A DNA stretch of 12,406 nucleotides, taken from the NCBI GenBank assembly GCA_005885085.1, contig VAXY01000077.1, positions 1 through 12,406 on the forward strand. Reading direction: 5' to 3'. The stretch is from Actinomycetota bacterium (lineage in GTDB: Bacteria; Actinomycetota; Thermoleophilia; Gaiellales; Gaiellaceae). Of this stretch, positions 1 through 6,431 are shown piece by piece (positions within the stretch are counted from its first letter, which is position 1; each line of letters begins with the position of its first letter). The position numbers and the translations under genes were made by a program. The notes under the pieces are model-generated. The model was not told the origin of the DNA, ran no database searches, and saw only the letters and a program-made list of their open reading frames with translations.

Positions 1-1
1 T

Positions 2-1237
2 GCGTTCGAGTCCGCCCGCCGCGAGGGGGAGGCGTACTTCGCGGACGCCGCCGTCTACATCGAGCGCTATCTCGAGGATCCGCGCCATGTCGAGGTGCAA
101 GTCCTAGCGGACGCGCACGGGAACGTCATCCACCTCGGCGAGCGCGACTGCACGATCCAGCGCCGTCATCAGAAGCTGGTCGAGGAGACGCCGTCCCCGG
201 CGGTCGACGACGAGCTGCGCGAGCGGATCGGCGCGATCGCCGTCGACGCGGCGCGCGCAGTCGGCTACCAGAGCGCGGGCACCGTCGAGGGCCTGCTCTC
301 ACGCGAGGGCGAGTACTTCTTCCTGGAGATGAACACGCGCATCCAGGTCGAGCACACGGTCACGGAGCTCGTCACCGGTCTCGACCTCGTCCGCGAGCAG
401 GTTCTGATCGCGGCCGGCGAGCCGCTCTCGTTGCGCCAGGAGGACGTCCGCCTCAACGGCCACGCGATCGAGTGCCGCATCAACGCGGAGGACGTCGGCA
501 ACAGCTTTCTGCCCGCGCCGGGGACGATCACGGCGTACCATGAGCCCGCCGGCCCCGGGGTGCGCATCGATTCGGGTGTCCTTGCCGGCAGCGAGATCTC
601 GCCGCTCTACGACCCGATGATCGCGAAGCTGGTCGTCCACGGCGTCGACCGGGAGCACGCACGGCGACGGATGCTGCGCGCGCTCGACGAGCTCCTGGTA
701 GAGGGCGTCAAGACGCTGATCGGCTTCCACAAGGCTCTGCTGATGCATCCGTGCTTCATCGAGGGCGGGACGTGTCACGGCCTCGTCGAGTCGGAGCTGC
801 TCGCAGCCCGGGCGGCGGAGTTGGAAAACGGCCGTGGTGAACTGCTGGGGTCAGACCCCTCTCGGGGTCAGACCCCGGGTCTGACCCCAGCAGTTCGGAC
901 GGTCGAGGTCGACGGCCGCCGCTTCGAAGTGCGGGTGCTGCGACCGGAGCCGCCCTCCGCCGAGCTCGCGCGCCGCCGTCGCGAGCGCAAACGCGGGGGT
1001 GGCGCGGGCGGCGCGGGGAAGGATGCGATCGTGAGCCCGATGCAGGGAACGGTGCTCGCGGTCGAGGTTGCCGAGGGCGACGAGGTCGAGGCCGGGCAGG
1101 TTGTGTGCATCGTCGAGGCGATGAAGATGGAGAACGAGGTGCACGCCCATCGCGCGGGGCGCGTCACCGAGCTGTCGGTCGCGCCCGGCCAGCCGGTCAA
1201 GACCGGCCAGGTCATCTGCATCGTCAGCGGCGACTGA
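2..1237 (+). CDS. Acetyl/propionyl-CoA carboxylase alpha subunit (biotin carboxylase + biotin carrier), 5' partial
   Basis: This is the biotin-dependent subunit of an acyl-CoA carboxylase: it carboxylates biotin with ATP and bicarbonate and carries it to a carboxyltransferase. The frame is open from base 2 with no start, so the N-terminal ATP-grasp part lies outside; 411 residues are visible. Seen: the biotin carboxylase core with HQKLVEETPSP and the active-site segment EMNTRIQVEHTVTE, then the C-terminal carboxylase domain (AIECRINAED, FLPAPGTI, YDPMIAKL), a charged low-complexity linker, and a biotinyl carrier domain with EAMKMEN whose lysine is codon 1124-1126. The fused layout is typical of actinobacterial AccA-type subunits. 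The usual VEHPVTE reads VEHTVTE here. The linker contains an in-frame palindromic repeat (839-896). The stop is 20 nt before sucC, which has its own promoter-like box. Which acyl-CoA is used cannot be told, since the beta subunit is not in the window. Confidence 0.95.
   Translation, partial: AFESARREGEAYFADAAVYIERYLEDPRHVEVQVLADAHGNVIHLGERDCTIQRRHQKLVEETPSPAVDDELRERIGAIAVDAARAVGYQSAGTVEGLLSREGEYFFLEMNTRIQVEHTVTELVTGLDLVREQVLIAAGEPLSLRQEDVRLNGHAIECRINAEDVGNSFLPAPGTITAYHEPAGPGVRIDSGVLAGSEISPLYDPMIAKLVVHGVDREHARRRMLRALDELLVEGVKTLIGFHKALLMHPCFIEGGTCHGLVESELLAARAAELENGRGELLGSDPSRGQTPGLTPAVRTVEVDGRRFEVRVLRPEPPSAELARRRRERKRGGGAGGAGKDAIVSPMQGTVLAVEVAEGDEVEAGQVVCIVEAMKMENEVHAHRAGRVTELSVAPGQPVKTGQVICIVSGD
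839..896. repeat. REP-like palindrome inside the carboxylase gene
   Basis: Perfect 20-bp inverted arms lie at 839-858 and 877-896 around an 18-nt loop. The 13-mer GGGGTCAGACCCC occurs at 847-859 and again at 864-876, and 12 of its 13 bases occur inverted at 877-888. The whole element is read in frame as part of the linker between the carboxylase and biotin carrier domains (residues 280-298 of the visible protein, ELLGSDPSRGQTPGLTPAV). A second copy with the same GAACTGC flank is at 3876-3911. No transposase that could mobilise it is present in the window. Confidence 0.9.
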
Positions 1238-1241
1238 CACG

Positions 1242-1247
1242 TACACT
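1242..1247 (+). promoter_or_regulatory. Putative -10 box for leaderless sucC transcript
   Basis: TACACT lies in the 20-nt gap after the carboxylase stop, with 10 nt between it and the GTG start of sucC. No Shine-Dalgarno sequence precedes that GTG. The spacing would place transcription start at or within a few bases of the start codon. No convincing -35 hexamer is seen. Support comes mainly from similar placement in front of four other genes in the window. Confidence 0.5.
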
Positions 1248-1257
1248 CGCCCGCGCC

Positions 1258-2400
1258 GTGGATCTCTACGAGTACCAAGGCAAACAGCTGTTTCGGCGCT
1301 TCGGGATTCCCGTCTCGGACGGGCGTCTTGCCACGGCGCCCGACGAGGCGCGGGTGGCCGCCGAAGAGCTGGGCGGGCCCGTCGTCGTCAAGGCCCAGGT
1401 GCTCACCGGCGGACGCGGCAAGGCAGGCGGGGTGAAGCTCGCCGACGGTCCCGGCGACGCCGAGGCGAAGGCGCGGGACATCCTCGGCCTTGACATCCGC
1501 GGCCACGTAGTCCGCAGGCTCTGGATCGAGCAGGCTTCCGAGATCGCGAAGGAGTACTACCTCTCGATCACTTTCGACCGCGGCGCGAAGAAGCCGCTGT
1601 ACATGCTGACGACGGAAGGCGGCATCGAGATCGAGCAGGTCGCGGACGAGAATCCCGACGCGCTGGCGCGCCTCCACGTCGATCCGCTGGAGGGGTTCCA
1701 GCCGTACCAGGCGCGACGACTGATCTACGGCGCTGGCATCGACGACCCGAACGAGCAGAAGCAGCTGCTCGCGATCATCGAGAAGCTCTACCGCTGCTTC
1801 GTCGAAGCGGACGCGATGCTCTGCGAGATCAACCCGCTGATCGTCACGCCCGAGGGCGAGGTGCGTGCACTCGACTCGAAGTTCACGGTCGACGACAGTG
1901 CGCTGTTCCGCCATCCGGAGATTGCCGAGATGCGCGACGTCGAAGCCGCCGATCCACAGGAGCGCTTCGCACGCGAGAAAGGCGTGACCTACGTCAAGCT
2001 CGATGGCGACGTCGGCATCCTCGGGAACGGAGCGGGGCTCTCGATGTCGACGGTGGACGTCGTTGTGGTTGCCGGCGGCAGGCCGGCGAACTTCTGCGAC
2101 CTCGGCGGCGGCGGCGATGCGCAGGGCGTCGTCGACGCTCTGGAGGTGATCACAAGCGACGACCAGGTCCGCTCGATCTTCTTCAACATCTTCGGTGGCA
2201 TAACGCGCGGTGACGAGGTCGCGCGCGGGATCCTGGCCGCGCTCGACCAGATGCGCATCGACCTGCCGATCGTGGTGCGGCTGGACGGAACGAACGCCGA
2301 GGAGGGTCGCCGGCTGCTCGCGGAGGCGGCTCCGCCGAATCTCCACGTCGAGCCGACCATGCTCGAGGCCGCGCAACGGGCGGTGGAGCTGGCGGCATGA
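1258..2400 (+). CDS. sucC: Succinyl-CoA ligase (ADP-forming) beta subunit
   Basis: SucC binds the nucleotide and, with SucD, interconverts succinyl-CoA and succinate with substrate-level phosphorylation in the TCA cycle. The 380-residue protein begins with the family signature DLYEYQGKQLF. It has the ATP-grasp domain with VVVKAQVLTGGRGKAGGVK and EINPLIV, DSKF in the metal/nucleotide region, and a C-terminal ligase domain with GNGAGLSMSTVD, NFCDLGGGG and FFNIFGGITR. The length is close to the usual 385-390. GTG at 1258 is chosen because it gives the canonical N-terminus and follows a TACACT box; the frame is open further upstream, but that sequence is not family-like. The stop overlaps the start of the next gene (ATGA), so translation is probably coupled. 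The operon is split: sucD follows only after a methyltransferase gene. Confidence 0.97.
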   Translation: MDLYEYQGKQLFRRFGIPVSDGRLATAPDEARVAAEELGGPVVVKAQVLTGGRGKAGGVKLADGPGDAEAKARDILGLDIRGHVVRRLWIEQASEIAKEYYLSITFDRGAKKPLYMLTTEGGIEIEQVADENPDALARLHVDPLEGFQPYQARRLIYGAGIDDPNEQKQLLAIIEKLYRCFVEADAMLCEINPLIVTPEGEVRALDSKFTVDDSALFRHPEIAEMRDVEAADPQERFAREKGVTYVKLDGDVGILGNGAGLSMSTVDVVVVAGGRPANFCDLGGGGDAQGVVDALEVITSDDQVRSIFFNIFGGITRGDEVARGILAALDQMRIDLPIVVRLDGTNAEEGRRLLAEAAPPNLHVEPTMLEAAQRAVELAA

Positions 2401-3047
2401 CCGATGTCTGGTCACAGCGCGCGGACGCGTTTCGCGAGAGTCCGACGCACCGCGAAGGGCCGGACCTCGACCTCCTCGTCGAGTGGTGCGAGCCGGGCCA
2501 TGACGTGAAGGTGCTCGACGTCGCCACCGGCGGGGGCCACGTGGCGCGGCGCCTCCGCGAGGAGGGCTGCACGGTGATCACGGTCGACCCGGCGCCGGGC
2601 ATGCGGCCCGACGTCGTCGCGCCGGCTGAGGAGCTGCCCTTCGCGGACGGAAGCTTCGACGTGGTGACGTGCCGTATTGCCGCACACCATTTTCAAGACG
2701 TTCGTCGGGCGGTCGCCGAGATGGCGCGCGTGAGTAGGCGACTGCTCGTGATCGAGGACAACGTGTTTCGCGGGGAGCACGTCGAGGAGGCCGAGCGACT
2801 CCGTGATCCGACACACGTCCGCTCTTACTCCGAAGACGAATGGAAGGAAATGGTCACCGAGGCCGGCTTCGAGGTCGAGCAGGTCGAGCATTTCGCGCGT
2901 CGCCAAAGCGCGGACACGTGGCTCGAGCGCGTCGAGACACCCCCGGAGACCGCCGCCCGAATCCGCGAGCTGCTCGCCGGCGAGATCGAAGACGGCATGC
3001 TCGGCTTCGCCTCGATCGTCCTGAAGGCACGAAAGAGCCAGAAGTAG
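2397..3047 (+). CDS. Class I SAM-dependent methyltransferase
   Basis: A 216-residue methyltransferase of the Methyltransf_11/UbiE-like type. Seen: motif I VLDVATGGGH (residues 39-48), the acidic end of strand 2 (VDPAPGM, D64), AEELPF (79-82 region) followed by FADGSFDVV, and IAAHHF. Between D64 and AEELPF only about a dozen residues remain, shorter than the helix-strand unit usual at this place, so the Rossmann fold is trimmed; similarly short forms exist in the superfamily as I recall. The substrate is unknown: nothing in the sequence identifies a small molecule, quinone, RNA or protein target. It overlaps sucC by 4 nt (ATGA) and sucD by 1 nt (TAGTG), so it is co-transcribed and probably translationally coupled with both succinyl-CoA ligase subunits. 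A role tied to succinyl-CoA ligase is possible but is inference only. Confidence 0.9.
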   Translation: MTDVWSQRADAFRESPTHREGPDLDLLVEWCEPGHDVKVLDVATGGGHVARRLREEGCTVITVDPAPGMRPDVVAPAEELPFADGSFDVVTCRIAAHHFQDVRRAVAEMARVSRRLLVIEDNVFRGEHVEEAERLRDPTHVRSYSEDEWKEMVTEAGFEVEQVEHFARRQSADTWLERVETPPETAARIRELLAGEIEDGMLGFASIVLKARKSQK

Positions 3048-3877
3048 TGGCGATCATCGTCGACCGGGACACGCGCCTCGTGGTGCAGGGCCTGACCGGC
3101 AGCGAGGGGCGCTTCCACGGTCTCCGCAATCGCAACTACGAGACTAACGTCGTCGCCGGGGTCACGCCGGGCAAGGGCGGTCAGAACGTCGAGGGCATCC
3201 CGGTCTTCAACACCGTCGCGGACTCCGTGACGGAGACCGGCGCGAACACGACGCTCATCTTCGTGCCGGCACGTTTTGCAACCGACGCGATCTACGAGGC
3301 CGTCGACGCCGGCCTCGGCACGGTCATCTGCATCACAGAGCACATTCCGGCCCACATCGGGCCGAACTGCCCGGGCGTCCTCTCGCCGGGAAAGGCGAAC
3401 GTGGGGATCATCCCCGCGGAGATCTTCACCGAGGGATCGATCGGCCTGGTGTCGCGCTCCGGGACCCTCACGTACCAGATCGGGCACGAGCTCACCCAGC
3501 TCGGTCTCGGCAACTCGACGATCGTCGGCATCGGTGGAGACCCGGTCGTGGGATCGTCGTTCATCGACGTCCTCGAGCGGTTCGAGTCGGATCCCGAGAC
3601 GGAGCTGATCGTCCTCGTCGGCGAGATCGGCGGAGACGAGGAGGAGAAAGCGGCGCGCTTCGTCCAGGAGCAGGTGACGAAGCCGGTGCTCGCCTACATC
3701 GCCGGTTTCTCCGCACCGCCGGGCAAGACGATGGGGCACGCCGGGGCGATCATCTCCGGCTCCGCCGGTACGGCGCAGGCGAAGAAGGAAGCGCTCGAGG
3801 CCGTCGACATCGAGGTCGGCACCACGCCGACCGAGGTGGCGCAGCTCGTCGCGGACCGTTTCGGCGCCCGCACCTGA
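3047..3877 (+). CDS. sucD: Succinyl-CoA ligase (ADP-forming) alpha subunit
   Basis: SucD carries the CoA-binding site and the phosphohistidine of succinyl-CoA ligase, working as a complex with SucC. The protein has 276 residues, slightly shorter than the usual ~290. Seen: QGLTGSEGRFHG (CoA-binding Rossmann domain), GVTPGKGG, IGPNCPGVLSPGK, SRSGTLTYQI, IVGIGGDPVVGSSFIDVL, VGEIGG, and the active-site segment MGHAGAIISG with the phosphorylated histidine at residue 231. The GTG start at 3047 shares its G with the TAG stop of the methyltransferase. The TGA stop lies in the first bases of a repeat copy (GAACTGC, then palindrome), so the extreme C-terminus may have been set by repeat insertion; this is inference. 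Confidence 0.97.
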   Translation: MAIIVDRDTRLVVQGLTGSEGRFHGLRNRNYETNVVAGVTPGKGGQNVEGIPVFNTVADSVTETGANTTLIFVPARFATDAIYEAVDAGLGTVICITEHIPAHIGPNCPGVLSPGKANVGIIPAEIFTEGSIGLVSRSGTLTYQIGHELTQLGLGNSTIVGIGGDPVVGSSFIDVLERFESDPETELIVLVGEIGGDEEEKAARFVQEQVTKPVLAYIAGFSAPPGKTMGHAGAIISGSAGTAQAKKEALEAVDIEVGTTPTEVAQLVADRFGART

Positions 3878-3911
3878 ACTGCCGGGGTCTGACCCCGAAG
3901 GGTCAGACCCC
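3876..3911. repeat. REP-like palindrome at the 3' end of sucD
   Basis: GGGGTCTGACCCC at 3884-3896 is followed by an inverted copy at 3900-3911. This gives perfect 12-bp arms (3884-3895, 3900-3911) with the 4-nt loop CGAA. The preceding GAACTGC (3876-3882), which includes part of the sucD stop codon, also flanks the copy inside the carboxylase gene. In RNA this makes a strong GC hairpin directly after the sucD stop, which could stabilise the 3' end or help termination, although no U-tract follows. Confidence 0.85.
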
Positions 3912-3961
3912 AGCCCTTCTCGAACAGGTCGTCCCGGACATGGCTACCGCGGCCGCGTCTG

Positions 3962-3974
3962 GGGGACAGTCCCC
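3962..3974. repeat. Second palindromic 13-mer
   Basis: GGGGACAGTCCCC is a near-perfect palindrome around a central A. It has the same layout as the GGGGTCAGACCCC repeat 50 nt upstream (four G, four central-arm bases around A/T, four C) but with the inner bases rearranged. It lies in the otherwise empty sucD to aminotransferase gap (3878-4054). Confidence 0.6.
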
Positions 3975-3975
3975 T

Positions 3976-3998
3976 GCCATGGCCGGAACGGCCGTGGC
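3976..3998 (+). terminator. Hairpin in the sucD-aminotransferase gap, possible terminator
   Basis: A 9-bp stem (3976-3984 with 3990-3998, including one G-T pair) closes the 5-nt loop GGAAC. With the two palindromes just upstream, it makes three consecutive GC-rich hairpins after sucD. There is no T-tract, so an intrinsic terminator is only possible. Some high-GC actinobacteria are thought to use tail-less hairpins. Confidence 0.35.
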
Positions 3999-4041
3999 GC
4001 AACCGGACGGCGGCCAAGGTGGATCTAGCCTTTCGGGTCTC

Positions 4042-4047
4042 TACACT
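4042..4047 (+). promoter_or_regulatory. Putative -10 box for leaderless aminotransferase transcript
   Basis: TACACT is followed by 7 nt and then GTG at 4055, the spacing expected when transcription starts on the start codon itself. This box argues for 4055 as the start rather than the earlier in-frame GTG at 4019, which lies upstream of the box. No clear -35 element is visible. Confidence 0.5.
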
Positions 4048-4054
4048 CGAGACT

Positions 4055-5113
4055 GTGGAGACGATCTCGTTCGCCCGCGGCATCCCGGCGCCAGAATGCA
4101 TTCCCGTCGAAGAGCTCGCGGACTGCGCGCGTGAGGCGATCGAGCGCGACGGCGCAACCGTGCTCTCGTACGGCCCGGTCGGCGGCTACCAGCCGTTGCG
4201 CGAATGGATCGCCGAGCGGCACGGCGTCGAGCCGGACCGCGTCCTGGTCACGAACGGGTCGCTGCAGGGAATCGCGTTCCTCGCCGACCGCTTCGCCGGC
4301 GCGCGCGTCCTCGTCGAGTCACCGACCTACGACCGGCCGCTGAAGCTCCTTGCCGCCGGAGGCGTCGACGTGACGCCGGTCGCGATGGACGACGAGGGGC
4401 TCGAGCTCGACGCGCTGGCTCAGGCCCTCGCCGCCGGTCCGAAGCCTGCGTTCCTCTACACGATCCCGACCTTCCAGAACCCGAGCGGCCGCACGCTGAG
4501 TGGCGAGCGCCGGCAGGGCCTGGTCGAGCTCGCGCGGGAGCACGACTTGCTCGTGCTCGAGGATGACCCCTACGGGCTGGTCCGGTTCGAAGGGGCCGCG
4601 CCGCCCACCCTGTTCGAGCTCGACGGCGGCGAGCGTGTCGTCTATTCGTCCTCGTTCTCGAAGACGATCGCCCCGGGGCTACGTGTCGGCTACTTCATCC
4701 TGCCGCAGGCACTCGGCCGCGAGCTCGAGGCGCTCGCCGTCTCGACGTACATCACGCCCGTGCTCATCGGCCAGGCCACGGTGTTCGAGTTCCTCCGCCG
4801 CGGCCGTTTCGATCCGAACCTCGAGCGCGTGCGCGCGCTGCTGCGCGTGCGGCGTGATGCGATGGTCGAGGCGCTCGAGCGCGAGCTGCCGTCGGCAACG
4901 TGGAGCCGGCCCGAGGGCGGCTACTTCATCTGGCTCGAGCTGCCCCGGGAGACCGCCGAGGCGCCTGGCGTCTCCTTCGTCAAGGGAACGGATTTCGGCG
5001 GCACCCCGAACACCGCGCGGCTGGCGTTCAGCTACGTGTCACCGGACGAGATCCACGAAGGCGTCCATCGCCTCGCGGCCATCGTCGATCAACCGGTGAC
5101 CGTGACTACCTGA
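4055..5113 (+). CDS. PLP-dependent aminotransferase, ARO8/2-aminoadipate type
   Basis: A fold-type I aminotransferase of the ARO8/LysN/MocR catalytic-domain group, 352 residues from GTG 4055 (364 from GTG 4019). Seen: ISFARGIPAPECIP at the N-terminus, SYGPVGGYQPLREWIAERHG, VTNGSLQGI, the PLP-contacting asparagine in TIPTFQNPSGRTLS, aspartate in VLEDDPYG, the Schiff-base lysine in SSSFSKTIAPGLR (K203 from 4055), and the carboxylate-binding arginine in NTARLAFSYV. There is no N-terminal winged-helix domain, so it is an enzyme and not a MocR regulator. The segment between GGYFIWLELP and GVSFVKG is roughly a dozen residues shorter than in typical relatives. The amino-acid substrate cannot be read from sequence. 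It is preceded by hairpins and its own -10-like box, so it is probably a separate transcript from sucCD. Confidence 0.92.
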   Translation: METISFARGIPAPECIPVEELADCAREAIERDGATVLSYGPVGGYQPLREWIAERHGVEPDRVLVTNGSLQGIAFLADRFAGARVLVESPTYDRPLKLLAAGGVDVTPVAMDDEGLELDALAQALAAGPKPAFLYTIPTFQNPSGRTLSGERRQGLVELAREHDLLVLEDDPYGLVRFEGAAPPTLFELDGGERVVYSSSFSKTIAPGLRVGYFILPQALGRELEALAVSTYITPVLIGQATVFEFLRRGRFDPNLERVRALLRVRRDAMVEALERELPSATWSRPEGGYFIWLELPRETAEAPGVSFVKGTDFGGTPNTARLAFSYVSPDEIHEGVHRLAAIVDQPVTVTT

Positions 5114-5350
5114 GCGGTCGCGGCACGAGTCGCGGCTGCCGCGGCGGCACGAGCGACCCGCGGCTGTGCAGGCGGAAGGTCGGACAGGGTGAGTCCGTGG
5201 GAAGCGCGCAAAGTCCGGCGCGCCTGAAGTAGCAGTCGTCGCACGTCTGTTGGGTCCGCTTGCTCAATTTTCGCCTGCCTCAACGGGGTCGAAAGGGCCG
5301 CAGTGACAAGGCGGGATACTACGAGGGTGGCCACGACCCGCAAGGGTTGC

Positions 5351-5373
5351 CGCAGCTGAAAACTGCGCATTTT
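5351..5373 (+). terminator. Terminator-like hairpin after the aminotransferase gene
   Basis: CGCAG (5351-5355) pairs with CTGCG (5363-5367) around a 7-nt loop, followed by CATTTT. The stem is short, so this is a weak candidate for ending plus-strand transcription, about 240 nt after the aminotransferase stop. Confidence 0.3.
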
Positions 5374-5398
5374 CCTCGAGTTTCGAAACTGCCGAAAA
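5370..5398. terminator. Interrupted palindrome between convergent genes
   Basis: The perfect 12-bp palindrome AGTTTCGAAACT (5379-5390) is framed by TTTTC (5370-5374) and GAAAA (5394-5398), giving 11 paired bases with a small internal loop. It lies 11 bp from the stop of the minus-strand protease gene and reads similarly on both strands. A bidirectional terminator or a protein-binding site is plausible, but neither is proven. Confidence 0.35.
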
Positions 5399-5408
5399 CT
5401 AAGTCCAT

Positions 5409-6431
5409 TCAGGCCTTCGGCCGCAGCGTTGCCAGTGCCTGCAACGCCTGTTGAAAAGTCTTCACAGGGATGATCCGAAGGCCATGGGCGTACCGCTTCG
5501 CGACCTTCGCGTTGTCCCCATCGACTGGCACGAGGAACGCGTCAACATGGGCATCGCGCGCGCCGATCGTCTTCTGCTTGACGCCGCCGATGCGCGTGAC
5601 GGTCCCGTTGAGCTGGATCTCGCCCGTCGCCGCGAGCTTCAGCCCGTGGTCGACGTCGCGGCCGCGTTGCTCGAGCACCTCGAGTGCGAACGCCAGTCCG
5701 GCGGAAGGCCCACCGACGTCCTGCAGGTTGAAGCCGATGTGGAACGGCAGGCGCACGTGGAGCACTTCGAATGGGATGAAGCCGATGATCGCTCGACCGG
5801 GGTTCTGGTTGTCGCCGATCGTCTTGATCCTGAACGTGAGCCGCTGTTTGCCCCGTTCCACGGCGAGGCTGACCACGTCGCCGATCCGGTGATGGGCCAT
5901 GAGGAGGAACAGGTCGCGCTCGTTGTGGATCCGATGCCCGTCCGCGGCGACGACCACGTCGCCGTCCTTGAGCACACCGCGGGCGTGGGAGTCCCGCTCG
6001 ATGTCGACGACGCGCACGCCGGCGTCATCCGCGTGGACGCTCAGGCCGAGCGCTCGCAGCGCAACGATCGAAGCCTTCTCCTGTGACAGCTTCATCGTCT
6101 GTTGCTCGAGCTTGAGCTGCTGCTGGTAGGAGATGCCGGGCTCGACGATCGAGCTCTGCTTGACCAGGTCCGCGCCGTTGGGCCGGAGGAACGAGAAAGA
6201 GGCCTGCAGCAGCGACGCCTTCTTCACCAGCACGTCGACGTAGTAGATGCCGCCGCCGTCGTTGTGCGGCTTGCCTCCCGGGACTCTCACCAGGCTCGTG
6301 AGCGGGTGTGCCGGGTCCGGAAGCTCGAGGAACTTGTCGCTCTTCTGCGTCACCCCGACCGCGATCGCCGCGGCGAGGACGACCGCGCCCGCGGCCGCCA
6401 GCCGCACCGGCGACAGCAGGCGGGTGAGCAT
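5409..6431 (-). CDS. Membrane-anchored PDZ-Lon (S16) serine protease, YlbL-like
   Basis: A 340-residue ATP-independent Lon-like protease. Seen: an N-terminal signal-anchor (about residues 11-28, alanine/valine rich), an extracytoplasmic region containing a coiled, glutamine/lysine-rich stretch (about 100-120), a PDZ domain (about 130-203, GVLKDGDVVVAADG), and a C-terminal Lon protease domain. The catalytic serine is S243 in VGGPSAG and the lysine is K285 in IGGVKQK, 42 residues apart, close to the spacing in Lon. There is no AAA+ domain. ATG 6431 is chosen because it overlaps the SDR stop (TGATG) and gives the signal-anchor directly; the frame is open upstream but only as a shadow of the SDR gene. 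It is the last gene of the idh-mdh-SDR operon. The PDZ presumably selects substrates outside the membrane; none is known here. Confidence 0.9.
   Translation of the reverse strand: MLTRLLSPVRLAAAGAVVLAAAIAVGVTQKSDKFLELPDPAHPLTSLVRVPGGKPHNDGGGIYYVDVLVKKASLLQASFSFLRPNGADLVKQSSIVEPGISYQQQLKLEQQTMKLSQEKASIVALRALGLSVHADDAGVRVVDIERDSHARGVLKDGDVVVAADGHRIHNERDLFLLMAHHRIGDVVSLAVERGKQRLTFRIKTIGDNQNPGRAIIGFIPFEVLHVRLPFHIGFNLQDVGGPSAGLAFALEVLEQRGRDVDHGLKLAATGEIQLNGTVTRIGGVKQKTIGARDAHVDAFLVPVDGDNAKVAKRYAHGLRIIPVKTFQQALQALATLRPKA

Larger units (their letters stand above)
5114..5408. other. Convergent intergenic region with possible structured RNA
   Basis: A 295-bp region between convergent genes, with no convincing gene. 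It is less GC-rich toward its right end than the flanking genes. GCAGGCGGAA (5168-5177) can pair with 5269-5278, a 10-bp helix with one G-T pair. The helix encloses a 5-bp hairpin (5181-5185 with 5193-5197, 7-nt loop) and a 6-bp GCGCGC hairpin (5204-5209 with 5218-5223). GCGGCACGAG is directly repeated at 5120-5129 and 5144-5153. Open frames across it (for example minus 5370-5089, 93 codons) have codon use unlike the neighbours and no recognisable product. It matches no RNA family I can name; it could be an sRNA, a dispersed repeat, or a decayed gene. Confidence 0.35.

Noticed and set aside
868..2415. Long open frame on the minus strand opposite sucC
   Set aside because: Antisense shadow of the high-GC sucC and carboxylase genes: the protein is rich in Arg, Asp, Val and Leu with no recognisable domain, while sucC on the other strand is unmistakable.
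4019..4054. Upstream GTG start for the aminotransferase
   Set aside because: It lies before the TACACT box that would start transcription at 4055, has no ribosome binding site, and adds 12 residues not needed by the family N-terminus.
5160..5230. Possible RNase P RNA, tmRNA or cobalamin riboswitch
   Set aside because: Fragments such as AAAGTCCGG recall RNase P, but the other conserved segments of these RNAs are missing or out of order, and the convergent position does not fit a riboswitch.
5089..5370. 93-codon minus-strand frame in the convergent gap
   Set aside because: Codon use differs from the neighbours (several rare A- or T-ending codons), the C-terminal half is alanine/arginine low complexity running into the aminotransferase gene, and no family is recognisable.
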